From Hyphomicrobiales bacterium (GTDB lineage Bacteria > Pseudomonadota > Alphaproteobacteria > Rhizobiales > Aestuariivirgaceae), in NCBI GenBank assembly GCA_026996935.1, contig JALWJW010000049.1, positions 1 to 7,569 on the forward strand: 7,569 nucleotides of DNA, given 5' to 3'. Made by a program: the position numbers and the translations under genes. Positions 1 through 7,329 of this stretch are shown in pieces. The notes under the pieces were generated by a model that saw only the letters and a program-made list of their open reading frames with translations, was not told where the DNA came from and searched no databases. Numbering within the stretch: position 1 is the stretch's first letter; each line of letters begins with the position of its first letter.

Positions 1-704
1 ACAATGGATAAAAAATTCACTTCCGGTAAAGGCACACGCTCAAGCATCCGCTCAACACCCTGGTCGATTGGGATGCCAACACGTTGGCCCTGTACAACTT
101 CAGAAAATTCGGGACCAACCGGGGCTTCCATTTCAGTGGCGATCACTTTCATCGCTTCGTTTACGGGCAAACCAGCTTTAAGGCCGCGCACCATGACATC
201 AATTGCATCGGCAAAAACATGTAAAAAGCGTTCTAAACGGCGATTGATCATATATTTCAGGAACCAGCGCGGGAAGCCAAGCCCCATGGCCAGACCACCA
301 CCAATACAAACAAAGTTAGGCATACCCCACAAAAGCAAGCCAAGAGCAGCAACAACACCGGCACCAATTGAAAACAACCAGAACACACGAACAGGCATAT
401 CCAGACCAGCCTGTTTGATCATGGTCCGCAAATTCATTTTCTTTTTCTTTTTTTCCTGAACAGCTTCAAATTTTGCCAGGGAATCCTGAATTTGATTGCG
501 ACGTTTTTCCTGTTTGCCTTCACGCAGCTTACTTACAAAACCACCTTTACTGGAGGCTCCCTTATCAGCAATTTGAGCAACACGTTTTGACAAATCTGCT
601 TCACCAGAAATCTGGGGCATAAAAATGGCAACGGCGACACCACCAACGGCCAAAAAAACAAGGGCCATCAGGGAAATTTGAATCAGGAGAGGTGAGAATT
701 CCAT
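1..704 (-). CDS. tadB: Tad pilus inner-membrane platform protein TadB (CpaG), 3' end cut by window edge
   Basis: Inner-membrane platform protein of the Tad secretion machine. It pairs with TadC and is thought to couple the CpaF motor to pilin polymerisation. Reading the minus strand from ATG at 704-702 gives 234 codons without a stop before the window ends. Visible parts are an N-terminal membrane segment (about residues 5-29), a charged cytoplasmic stretch with a lysine run (K85-K89), two closely spaced hydrophobic segments (about 106-126 and 128-146), and the start of the GspF/T2SSF domain (from about residue 160, with FADAIDVMVRGLKAGLP at 164-180). TadB proteins are usually a little over 300 residues, so roughly the last quarter is missing. 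No clear Shine-Dalgarno precedes this ATG, and a TTG two codons upstream is also in frame. It lies 60 bases after cpaF in the same direction and probably belongs to the same operon. Family assignment is strong from context plus domain; the exact start is less certain. Confidence 0.9.
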   Translation of the reverse strand, partial: MEFSPLLIQISLMALVFLAVGGVAVAIFMPQISGEADLSKRVAQIADKGASSKGGFVSKLREGKQEKRRNQIQDSLAKFEAVQEKKKKKMNLRTMIKQAGLDMPVRVFWLFSIGAGVVAALGLLLWGMPNFVCIGGGLAMGLGFPRWFLKYMINRRLERFLHVFADAIDVMVRGLKAGLPVNEAMKVIATEMEAPVGPEFSEVVQGQRVGIPIDQGVERMLERVPLPEVNFLSI

Positions 705-754
705 TTGCAATACCGTTTTATTTTAATTTTAACATGACAACCAGTAATAAGGCC

Positions 755-771
755 GTTTTAAAGCTTAAAAC
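755..771. repeat. AT-rich hairpin at the cpaF stop codon
   Basis: GTTTTAA and TTAAAAC, seven paired bases around AGC, cover the TAA of cpaF. The stem is almost all A-T and weak. It could slow 3' decay or mildly reduce read-through into tadB, but it lacks a GC core and U-tail. Confidence 0.3.
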
Positions 772-2339
772 TCATCATCGTCTGTCCGAACTTCTGCCGC
801 TTCCAGGGCTTCAGCCAAACGCGCTTCTTCATTGTAGTAACGCGCACGATCCCAGAAATGAGGGCGGGCAATACCTGTAGAGCGATGACGGCCAATGATT
901 TTACCGTCTTTGTCTTCACCGACGATGTCGTAAATAAACAAGTCCTGCGTAATAATCACATCACCTTCCATCCCAATCACCTCGGTAATATGGGTGATCC
1001 GACGCGAACCATCACGCAAACGAGTTGCCTGAACAATAATATCTATTGAACCTACAACCATTTCCTTAATGGTTTTAGAGGGAAGTGCAAAACCGCCCAT
1101 AGTGATCATTGATTCCAAGCGGGACAATGCTTCACGCGGGCTATTGGCGTGAAGTGTGCCCATTGAGCCATCGTGACCGGTGTTCATGGCTTGCAGCAAG
1201 TCAAAGGCTTCCGGTCCACGAACCTCACCCACGATAATACGTTCAGGGCGCATACGCAGACAGTTTTTCACCAGATCACGCATGGTAATCTCACCTTCAC
1301 CTTCAAGGTTGGGTGGACGTGTTTCCAGACGAACCACGTGAGGTTGCTGCAATTGAAGTTCGGCGGCATCTTCGCAGGTAATCACACGCTCGTCTTCATC
1401 AACGAAAGCCGTTAAAGTATTGAGCAACGTGGTCTTACCAGAACCAGTACCACCAGAGATCAGCACATTACAGCGTACACGACCAATAATAGCCAGAATT
1501 GTAGCCCCTTCCGGAGTAATGGACCCAAAATTCACCAGATCTTTTAGCTGTAAACGGTCTTTCTTAAATTTACGAATGGTGATGGCTGGACCATCAATCG
1601 CAAGTGGTGGAACGATCACGTTCACACGAGAACCATCGGGCAGGCGCGCATCACATATCGGGCTGGCTTCATCAACCCGACGGCCAATCTGACTCACAAT
1701 TCGTTGAGCAATGTTAAGCAATTGGGCGTTATCGCGAAAACGCACCCCTGTTTGCTCCATTTTACCATCAGCCTCGATAAAGGTCAGGTCTGCACCATTA
1801 ACCATAATATCAGCGATATCATCGCGAGCCAGTAAAGGCTCAAGCGGACCATAACCCAATACATCATTACAAATGTCTTCAAGCAAATCTTCCTGCTCGG
1901 CAATTGACATTGCAACTTCTTTAAGGGTGATGATTTCATTCACGATATCACGAATTTCATCACGTGCACTATCACCATCCAACTGACCTAATTGCGTCAG
2001 ATCAATCGCGTCGATCAGCGCATTAAAAATCGTCGTTTTAATGTCGTAATAATCATCTGATTTTGCGCTTTGGGCTTGCGCTGGTTTAATCTCCTGCTGA
2101 ACCGCGATATGCTGGGCAGGTTCGGGCACTGGAGGCACCTCCATTTGCGGCGGTGCGGCCGGCTCCATTCCAAGGTCTGGAATTGCAGCAGCAGCCGGAT
2201 CCAAGCCGCCGGCAACAGGTGCACCGAACGGATCATCGCCGGGAACCGGTGCAGCAACATCGGGTAAGCTGCTTGGCTCGGCTGGTGGCTGCAACCCTTG
2301 TCCTGGCGCAGCAGATTTATCTCCCCTTTTTCCAAACAT
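765..2339 (-). CDS. cpaF: Tad pilus assembly motor ATPase CpaF (TadA family)
   Basis: Cytoplasmic secretion ATPase of the PilT/VirB11/TadA superfamily that powers Flp pilin assembly, 524 residues. All hallmarks are present in order: Walker A GGTGSGKT at 296-303 (Lys302), Asp box with E323-D324, Walker B region RIIVGEVRG at 367-375 with Glu372, and His box TGHDGSMGTLHANSPR at 387-402. Residues about 10-97 are a Pro/Ala-rich, low-complexity linker. The all-alpha N-terminal domain (about 100-165) and the N-domain (LGYGPLEPLL at 161-170) follow, as in CpaF. The ATG directly follows the cpaE stop (TAGATG), and a GAGG ribosome-binding site lies nine bases upstream inside the end of cpaE, so the two are probably translationally coupled. 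Nothing looks damaged. The C-terminal acidic tail (RTDDDEF) is short. Confidence in function is very high. Confidence 0.98.
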   Translation of the reverse strand: MFGKRGDKSAAPGQGLQPPAEPSSLPDVAAPVPGDDPFGAPVAGGLDPAAAAIPDLGMEPAAPPQMEVPPVPEPAQHIAVQQEIKPAQAQSAKSDDYYDIKTTIFNALIDAIDLTQLGQLDGDSARDEIRDIVNEIITLKEVAMSIAEQEDLLEDICNDVLGYGPLEPLLARDDIADIMVNGADLTFIEADGKMEQTGVRFRDNAQLLNIAQRIVSQIGRRVDEASPICDARLPDGSRVNVIVPPLAIDGPAITIRKFKKDRLQLKDLVNFGSITPEGATILAIIGRVRCNVLISGGTGSGKTTLLNTLTAFVDEDERVITCEDAAELQLQQPHVVRLETRPPNLEGEGEITMRDLVKNCLRMRPERIIVGEVRGPEAFDLLQAMNTGHDGSMGTLHANSPREALSRLESMITMGGFALPSKTIKEMVVGSIDIIVQATRLRDGSRRITHITEVIGMEGDVIITQDLFIYDIVGEDKDGKIIGRHRSTGIARPHFWDRARYYNEEARLAEALEAAEVRTDDDEF

Positions 2340-3608
2340 CTATTTTTTCCTCAAACCTTTAAGTTTATCCAAGATTGCTGGCATCTTTATTTTAGATGCA
2401 ACTTTCTGAGGCTCTCTTCCCGTTAGCTTTTCAGATAAAGCAACCAATTGCTGTGAACCTTCTGCTTTTGCAGACACTTCAAAAACCATCTGGCCATTCG
2501 AACTTGCAGTACCAAATGTTTGCGCATCGTGAGGAATAATATAGCTGGGCGTTACACCAACAGCTTTACCAAATTCAGCAGGTGGTACTTCTGGACGTTT
2601 TGGCAGTCCGACCTGATTAAGAACCAGAATTGGTGCCTGATCATTTTTGCGAACTGTTTTTAAATGATCAATCAGGTTTTTGGTATTTCGCAAGCTGGCA
2701 AGCTCTGGTGTCGAGACGATAACAATATCATCGGCATGGGCCAAAGTATGTTTTGACCAGGGTGCCCAGATGTTTGGCACATCAACCACCACATAAGGCA
2801 CGCTCTTGCGCACAACTTCTAAAACTGTTTCTAAAGCATCTTTTTCAACTTTTACTTCGCGATCAATACTTCCAGGTGACAATAATAAACTCAACTTATC
2901 TGTGCACTTGGTCAATAAACGATCAATAAGAACCTGATCGATGCGATCAGGGGCACCAAGAGCTTCAGCAATACCTTGAATACCATCACTATTAAAATCC
3001 AGCCCCGTGGTGCCGTAAGCCATATCAAGATCGGCAATAACAGTGTCTGAGGCTAACTTATTGGCGATATACCAGCCAACATTATGAGCAATCGTACTGG
3101 AACCGACACCACCTTTTGCGCCAACAAATGCCATCACCCGTCCAACCGGCTCTGCCTCTGGATCATCAAACAGACCGGCAATAAGCTCAATCAACTGAAT
3201 TTCATTGATTGGTGCCACCATATATTCGCTGATACCAGCCTTAATAAGATCACGATAAAGGATCACATCATTGATCTGACCAATAACGATTACTTTTGTT
3301 GTCGGCTCGCAAACTTGTGCCAGATGCCCCAGCTCTGACATAACTTCATCACGTGATTTTTTCGTTTCGATGATCAACACATCAGGTGTTTGCTGCTGCT
3401 GATAAACCTGAATAGCAGCCAAAATTCCACCCAGATGCACATCAAGATGAGCCTTGGACATGCGTCGGTCACTGCCACCTGCCTGTATCGAGGCTGCGGT
3501 GCTTTGCTCTTCACAAAATGCGTGAATGTTAATCCGTGGAATCAGCGCGACAACAGAGGCGGCAGATTCCGGGGCTGCTTGAGCGGGCATTGGGGCTGTT
3601 TGGTTCAT
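2340..3608 (-). CDS. cpaE: Tad pilus localisation ATPase CpaE (TadZ, ParA/MinD-like)
   Basis: Protein of 422 residues in the CpaE/TadZ family, which positions the Tad machine, at the pole in Caulobacter. The N-terminal part (about 20-148) resembles a receiver fold: beta-3 PDVLIIET at 75-82, beta-4 KVIVIGQIND at 105-114, and AGISEYMVAPI at 124-134. It has Glu81 where the phospho-acceptor Asp would sit and Ala132 where the usual Lys would sit, so phosphorylation is unlikely. The C-terminal part is a ParA/MinD-like ATPase with deviant Walker A GAKGGVGSST at 163-172, acidic residues D193 and D195 (switch-like region), and Walker B YVVVDVP at 272-278. The P-loop has KGGVGSST rather than KGGVGKT: the signature first Lys (165) is kept but the second is Ser170, which is known for TadZ-like proteins. 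A basic tail (KIKMPAILDKLKGLRKK) ends it. The ATG at 3608 has only a weak purine-rich leader. It lies 75 bases after cpaD, and its stop abuts cpaF. Confidence 0.95.
   Translation of the reverse strand: MNQTAPMPAQAAPESAASVVALIPRINIHAFCEEQSTAASIQAGGSDRRMSKAHLDVHLGGILAAIQVYQQQQTPDVLIIETKKSRDEVMSELGHLAQVCEPTTKVIVIGQINDVILYRDLIKAGISEYMVAPINEIQLIELIAGLFDDPEAEPVGRVMAFVGAKGGVGSSTIAHNVGWYIANKLASDTVIADLDMAYGTTGLDFNSDGIQGIAEALGAPDRIDQVLIDRLLTKCTDKLSLLLSPGSIDREVKVEKDALETVLEVVRKSVPYVVVDVPNIWAPWSKHTLAHADDIVIVSTPELASLRNTKNLIDHLKTVRKNDQAPILVLNQVGLPKRPEVPPAEFGKAVGVTPSYIIPHDAQTFGTASSNGQMVFEVSAKAEGSQQLVALSEKLTGREPQKVASKIKMPAILDKLKGLRKK
2349..2352 (-). promoter_or_regulatory. Ribosome-binding site of cpaF inside cpaE
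   Basis: GAGG on the minus strand, nine bases before the cpaF ATG and within the last codons of cpaE. Together with the TAGATG junction it supports the cpaF start and translational coupling to cpaE. Confidence 0.6.
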
Positions 3609-3628
3609 CTTTTTTCTCGTTACTTTCT

Positions 3629-3684
3629 TTGCGTTTGAATTGACGCAATTATCTTCTTACGTCGCTATGCTTGTTTTACGACGT
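3629..3684. repeat. Two inverted repeats in the cpaD-cpaE gap
   Basis: ACGTCG/CGACGT (3659-3664 and 3679-3684) overlaps the last base of the cpaD stop codon and has a 14-base spacer. TTGCGT/ACGCAA (3629-3634 and 3643-3648) has an eight-base spacer and ends about 20 bases before the cpaE ATG. Neither has a U-tail on the minus strand, so they are not ordinary terminators. They could mark message processing or a regulator site. Confidence 0.4.
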
Positions 3685-4409
3685 TATGACTTACCGGCAC
3701 TGGTTGTTGACACAGTTGAGTTTGCATCGGCCGGTGTCGTTGGACTCTTAGGTTTGCGGTAATCATCAAATACCCGTTCACGGCGCATTGGATCTGATGG
3801 GTCCATAGTACGTGGTGAGACAAAGTCTTTGGGATTTGCAACCTGAGCGGCAATGTTGTGCTGATAGCTACAGCCAAAATCAGCGTGCGGTAAATTTTGT
3901 CCTGTACGGGTGTATTTATCTGTCCAGTTTCCGCATTTTTTGGTTTTGGCAAACTTGCGAACAAATGCCAGAGAAACCGGGCCACCGCGTCCACCAGCAT
4001 AGGTGCTGTGACGAAGCTGGGAGGCAGATAAGCCTTGTTCGGTTAAAATTTGTGTCACTTGCCCGGCAATTGAATCTGCATTAATGCTGCCACCAGGGCG
4101 CATAATTGAGACACTGCTTGTGCCTGAATTGCGGGCCTGTTGGGCAAATCTTGTAATCGCATCTTTTTGCGCCAGGCTCATCCGCGATGATGTGGTAGGG
4201 ACATTGACTTTTACTGTGCCTTTAACAACTTCAATCGGATAGCGTTCGCTCACAGATGTTGGAACATAAAAATCATCTTTTCCACCTTCCCAATCAGAGG
4301 AGCTACAAGCACCTAAAACGACAAGTGCCAGGACAGGGGTGGTTTTAAGAACCTTAACTGTAATCATACTTACTTTACTCATTGACTTAGTTTCCTTTAA
4401 ACCTGTCAT
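3684..4409 (-). CDS. cpaD: Tad pilus lipoprotein CpaD
   Basis: Outer-membrane-associated lipoprotein of the CpaD family, thought to support the CpaC secretin. A signal peptide ends in lipobox LGAC with Cys35 as the lipidation site (counted from the first ATG). The C-terminal half carries the family pattern KKCGNW (157-162), DFGCSYQHNIAAQVANP (177-193) and PRTMDPSDPMRR (199-210). Cys159 and Cys180 could form a disulfide. Residues after about 217 are a Ser/Thr/Pro-rich tail. Two starts compete. ATG 4409-4407 overlaps the cpaC stop by one base (TAATG). ATG 4382-4380 (residue 10) has AAAGGAAA upstream with AGGA ten bases away, and would give a more normal 25-residue lipoprotein signal (MSKVSMITVKVLK...). 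I give the longer form but consider the shorter at least as likely. The family is confident. Confidence 0.93.
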   Translation of the reverse strand: MTGLKETKSMSKVSMITVKVLKTTPVLALVVLGACSSSDWEGGKDDFYVPTSVSERYPIEVVKGTVKVNVPTTSSRMSLAQKDAITRFAQQARNSGTSSVSIMRPGGSINADSIAGQVTQILTEQGLSASQLRHSTYAGGRGGPVSLAFVRKFAKTKKCGNWTDKYTRTGQNLPHADFGCSYQHNIAAQVANPKDFVSPRTMDPSDPMRRERVFDDYRKPKSPTTPADANSTVSTTSAGKS

Positions 4410-5830
4410 TACTCAACAATGAAACCGACATTGCCGTGGTAGACGCCTTTATTTGTGCCAGAGCGAGAGCCAAACACACGGTTCAGGCGACCGAATAGAA
4501 TTGTTTGTGTGTCTGTTGCCACAACCGCTTTATCGATAGGGGTTACCAATTGACGTTCACTTACCGGATTGACGATATACGGGGTCACAATAATAACCAG
4601 TTCAGAACGTTGACTTGAATAATCGCGACTACGGAATAAAGCCCCCAGAATTGGCAGGTTTTTGGCACCAGGGATACCGTTAATGGCCTGTTTGGTTTTC
4701 TCTTTAATCAATCCGGCCATAGCAAGTGAACCACCGCTTGGTAATTCAACTGTTGTTTCAGCCCGGCGTACTTCAAATGCAGGAACTGAAAGAGTGCCGA
4801 CTGTGATTGAGTTTTCAGGAGAAATATCACTAACTTCGGTGTTTAATTTCAGGCTGATACGACCGTGAGACATCACCACCGGGGTAAAGCCAACGGCAAT
4901 ACCGAAAGGCTTATATTCAATAGTTGTTTCACCGCCTGATTGTGAAGTTGCAATCGGGAATTCGCCACCAGCAAGAAACTTTGCAGATTCACCTGAAATA
5001 GCTGTCAGATTAGGTTCGGCCAAAGTTTTGATATACCCGTCTTTTTCCATTGCTCGCAAAACGGCGCCTGTTGTGTTGGCGGCATTTCCGATACCAAAGC
5101 TTGAGTTAGACAAGGTGGTTCCGGCAACCGAGAAGGGATTGGACGAGAACAACCGCAATGTTGCGTTACCAATTGATTCAACAGCACTTGCATCAACCCC
5201 GAATTGTTTGAGAACCTCACGTTGCATTTCAGCAACTTTTACTTTGAGCATCACCTGCTCTTTGCCAGCCACAGAAATTGTTGAGAGCACTTTTTTGGGG
5301 TCATCGGTATATTTTGCAGCAAGGTCAAAGGCCAATTTTGCCTGGGCTGGAGACTTTGCAACACCGCCGAGAACAATATTCTCACCAACAGTTTCAACCG
5401 TGATTGTATTGCCGGGAATAACTCGTTGAAGAAGTTTTTGCAGCGCTTTCATATCGCGTGCCACTTCAATGTCGAGATTCAAAATCTGGCGGCCATTTTT
5501 GTCAAAGAAAAACGCATTGGTCTGACCTGGTTTTTTAGCAAATAAATATGCTGTGCGCTGGGTGCGAACCACGGCCTCGACAATTTCAGGATTACCAATC
5601 AAAACGTCCTGGGCATTGGCTGGCAAACGTACAACAATCGATTTATTAAGACCGATACGAACGAACTGCCCGCCTTGATTCTGGCCTGCTGTCGCGCCTG
5701 TTGTCTGTTGCAGCAATACAAGCAAAGAAACGACAAGGATTGAGAACACCCATTTAGTTTTTGCGATTAAATTTGTCATACTCTTGCCCATTACGTTGGT
5801 TTGAAAAGATTTGTTTTTTAATAAAGTCAT
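4409..5830 (-). CDS. cpaC: Tad pilus outer-membrane secretin CpaC (RcpA)
   Basis: Secretin forming the outer-membrane channel through which the Flp pilus leaves, 473 residues. After a signal peptide (hydrophobic core VFSILVVSLLVLL at 28-40, likely cleavage near ATA-GQ) come the pilus-formation N-terminal domain (about 54-123, with GLNKSIVVRLP and a later FFFDKNG), a BON-like domain (about 126-186), and the secretin domain (about 255-418). The secretin signature is clear: VPAFEVRRAETTVELPSGGS (349-368), AGLIKEK, then PILGALFRSRDYSSQRSELVIIVTPYIV split over 393-420. The C-terminal tail with ILFGRLNRVFG and final GFIVE is common in alphaproteobacterial CpaC. The first ATG (5830) has no good ribosome-binding site and gives a long basic n-region. 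ATG 5779 (residue 18) would give a typical signal peptide starting MTNLIAKTKW. It lies 12 bases after cpaB and shares one base with cpaD. Confidence 0.96.
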   Translation of the reverse strand: MTLLKNKSFQTNVMGKSMTNLIAKTKWVFSILVVSLLVLLQQTTGATAGQNQGGQFVRIGLNKSIVVRLPANAQDVLIGNPEIVEAVVRTQRTAYLFAKKPGQTNAFFFDKNGRQILNLDIEVARDMKALQKLLQRVIPGNTITVETVGENIVLGGVAKSPAQAKLAFDLAAKYTDDPKKVLSTISVAGKEQVMLKVKVAEMQREVLKQFGVDASAVESIGNATLRLFSSNPFSVAGTTLSNSSFGIGNAANTTGAVLRAMEKDGYIKTLAEPNLTAISGESAKFLAGGEFPIATSQSGGETTIEYKPFGIAVGFTPVVMSHGRISLKLNTEVSDISPENSITVGTLSVPAFEVRRAETTVELPSGGSLAMAGLIKEKTKQAINGIPGAKNLPILGALFRSRDYSSQRSELVIIVTPYIVNPVSERQLVTPIDKAVVATDTQTILFGRLNRVFGSRSGTNKGVYHGNVGFIVE

Positions 5831-5842
5831 CGAACTGGTTTT

Positions 5843-6673
5843 CTATTTTGACGAAGCTGAAAGGGTTTTAATGCCGTAGCGATAAACCTTCACTTCGTTG
5901 CCGCTGCCACCTTTTGCATATTGAGGCGCCAAGGTTGGGCCATCGTCCCCCATTTTTTTCGTGCCCAAATCTGCCAGAGAACGCAAAACCAATGTGAGTT
6001 GGCCGGTTGTTTCCACCTTTGCCAAAACTTCAGCTTGTTTTGGCTCCAGCTCCAAGGTTGCCGTTTTACCCACTACAACCTGTTCGCCATCTTTGTTTTG
6101 TCTAAAAGTCTGGTCAACAGCGAGAACTTTCACATTGCCCAGAACAAGTTCTGAAATTGTTTGCGCTTCACCTGAACCTTCAAAAGTCTGCTTACGTGTG
6201 ACCAACACATCAACCCGGTCGTTGGGAAGGATAAATCCACCAGCCCCTGTTGCCGCAGAAATGCGTACTGAAATGGCGCGCCGCCCTTTGGGTAAAATTG
6301 CTGCCATGAAACCATTAGAGCCTGGTTGAACCAGTTTCTTTGCATTTACAGGATCCCCTTTAAACAAAGGAATACGTGCGCGGGCATTGATAAACTCTTT
6401 GCGCGCATTAGGTTTTTTTGCTTTGGTGACCATGCCGTCAAACACAGAGTTCTTTGGCCATTTTTGCCAGCCAATTGCCTCACGGGTAATAACCTCACCT
6501 TGTGACAATGCTTTTTTGACAACCAGAACCTGGGCCATTTCAGTTTTTTGCACTTTAACAATCTGCTGAGGGGCCTGAACTTTTTGAGGCTTTATCAACC
6601 CTTTGACAAGAAACGCTGCCAACCCTGCCGCACCAAGTGCAACACCAAGATATATAAACCTACTTTTACTCAT
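5843..6673 (-). CDS. cpaB: Tad pilus assembly protein CpaB (RcpC), SAF domain
   Basis: Periplasmic protein of 276 residues, anchored by one N-terminal membrane segment (about 6-25, FIYLGVALGAAGLAAFLV). An SAF domain (about 47-110, MAQVLVVKKALSQGEVITRE at 46-65) is followed by the RcpC/CpaB domain (about 121-232) with the family motif GGFILPNDRVDVLVTR at 145-160. The family is thought to assist secretin gating or pilus stability in the periplasm; a flagellar analogue is FlgA. The C-terminal 40 residues are Gly/Lys-rich. The start is well supported: AGGAAA at 6683-6678 lies four to six bases before the ATG at 6673. A 131-base gap separates it from cpaA upstream, long enough to hold its own promoter, and cpaC follows after 12 bases. 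Length is close to that of other CpaB proteins, and the gene looks intact. Confidence 0.95.
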   Translation of the reverse strand: MSKSRFIYLGVALGAAGLAAFLVKGLIKPQKVQAPQQIVKVQKTEMAQVLVVKKALSQGEVITREAIGWQKWPKNSVFDGMVTKAKKPNARKEFINARARIPLFKGDPVNAKKLVQPGSNGFMAAILPKGRRAISVRISAATGAGGFILPNDRVDVLVTRKQTFEGSGEAQTISELVLGNVKVLAVDQTFRQNKDGEQVVVGKTATLELEPKQAEVLAKVETTGQLTLVLRSLADLGTKKMGDDGPTLAPQYAKGGSGNEVKVYRYGIKTLSASSK

Positions 6674-6677
6674 TTTG

Positions 6678-6683
6678 TTTCCT
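6678..6683 (-). promoter_or_regulatory. Ribosome-binding site of cpaB
   Basis: AGGAAA on the minus strand, with AGGA six bases from the ATG at 6673. It is the clearest such site in the window and fixes the cpaB start. Confidence 0.7.
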
Positions 6684-6690
6684 GACTTAC

Positions 6691-6711
6691 TTTAAGCGAC
6701 GGGGCGCTAAA
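6691..6711. repeat. Imperfect hairpin in the cpaB leader
   Basis: TTTAAGCG, six bases, then CGCTAAA: seven pairs with one bulged A. In the minus-strand message it stands just upstream of the cpaB ribosome-binding site (AGGAAA, 6683-6678), leaving that site free. A role in message stability or translation is possible but not shown. Confidence 0.3.
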
Positions 6712-6742
6712 CTTCTTAAATCCCATTATGTATTTGCAAACG

Positions 6743-6757
6743 TCAAATTATGGTTAA
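6743..6757 (-). promoter_or_regulatory. CtrA-like box and candidate promoter upstream of cpaB
   Basis: The minus strand reads TTAACCATAATTTGA: TTAA-N7-TTGA, seven of eight consensus bases, with the classic TTAACCAT half. Its first half lies inside a perfect 10-base palindrome TGGTTAACCA (6751-6760). A weak -10 candidate, TACATA (6732-6727), lies 17 bases beyond the position a -35 hexamer would take under the first half. This is the geometry known for CtrA-activated promoters. It would serve cpaBCDEF-tadB separately from cpaA. Inference only. Confidence 0.35.
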
Positions 6758-6804
6758 CCAAATACAAAATTTTAAATTCATTTTTTCCACTGGTCTCCAC
6801 CAGC

Positions 6805-7323
6805 TTAAGAAAGGTGTTGCATCCACCAGGTTGCGGGGAAAACAATGACCCCTGATGCCGCAATCGCGATTCCGTAAGGTAGTTGTAATTTCTTTTCTGA
6901 TAAAAAACCCTGCGCCCAGGCAAAGCCTGCGTCGTCCTTTTTTGCCGCGAGCCATTTCCAGACAGTTAGAGCCAAGCCTAACAAGCCGCCTGCAATGACG
7001 ATGTATACCGAGAAATTAAACATCGCATCCCAACCTATCCATAAGGCACATGCGGCAACCATTTTGGCATCACCACCACCAAAGATGCCAAAGGCGAACA
7101 TGATATAAGCAACAATAAAAGTTAAGATAGCTGCCACGACATGCCAGGCAAAAACCTCCATGGGCATATCTGCCATGATTACAAATGGAATCACGGATAC
7201 GGCGATAATAAAATTCAACCAATTCGGTATCTTAAGCGTGAAAAAATCACTCACACCTGCAACCATTATCAATAATGGAAAAACCGATAATAAAAGTGTT
7301 TCGTACAAACTCTCATTCCCCAA
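6805..7323 (-). CDS. cpaA: Flp prepilin peptidase CpaA (TadV), A24 aspartic protease
   Basis: Short integral-membrane prepilin peptidase of the A24 family that removes the leader from Flp prepilins and TadE/F pseudopilins. At 172 residues it lacks the N-terminal methylase domain of PilD, as is usual for TadV/CpaA. The catalytic aspartates are Asp26 (VSDFFTLKIPNW, 24-35) and Asp85 in the GxGD-type motif FGGGDAK (81-87). Five or so hydrophobic segments are visible, and a conserved LPYGIAIA (148-155) follows. No ATG opens this frame: the first usable start is TTG at 7323-7321, with an in-frame TGA nine codons further upstream, and a second TTG at 7308-7306 is also possible. Neither has a strong ribosome-binding site. 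The leader carries a hairpin six bases before the TTG. Function is confident; the start is uncertain by five codons. Confidence 0.93.
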   Translation of the reverse strand: MGNESLYETLLLSVFPLLIMVAGVSDFFTLKIPNWLNFIIAVSVIPFVIMADMPMEVFAWHVVAAILTFIVAYIMFAFGIFGGGDAKMVAACALWIGWDAMFNFSVYIVIAGGLLGLALTVWKWLAAKKDDAGFAWAQGFLSEKKLQLPYGIAIAASGVIVFPATWWMQHLS

Positions 7324-7329
7324 GCCCGC

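Larger units (their letters stand above)
6674..6804. other. cpaA-cpaB intergenic region
   Basis: 131 bases without a gene. Besides the CtrA-like box it holds GTATTTG and CAAATAC (6730-6736 and 6759-6765), a seven-base inverted repeat framing the box. A small hairpin CTGGT/ACCAG (6790-6803) sits right after the cpaA stop but has no U-tail, so it is not a convincing terminator. Given its length relative to the other gaps, it is the likeliest place for an internal promoter. Confidence 0.5.

Noticed and set aside
4..459. Plus-strand open frame of 151 codons at the left edge
   Set aside because: It lies entirely opposite tadB, whose minus-strand frame gives a clear GspF-type domain. The plus-strand product is low in hydrophobic order, Ser/Thr/Pro-rich and resembles no family.
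3665..4000. Minus-strand frame overlapping the end of cpaD
   Set aside because: Out of frame with cpaD, no recognisable domain, and cpaD motifs in the other frame explain the coding signal.
6790..6803. CTGGT/ACCAG hairpin after the cpaA stop as a terminator
   Set aside because: Five-base stem and no U-tract on the minus strand (A-rich instead).
6726..6955. Small minus-strand frames over the end of cpaA and the following gap
   Set aside because: They overlap the intact C-terminus of CpaA in other frames and show no domain or good ribosome-binding site.
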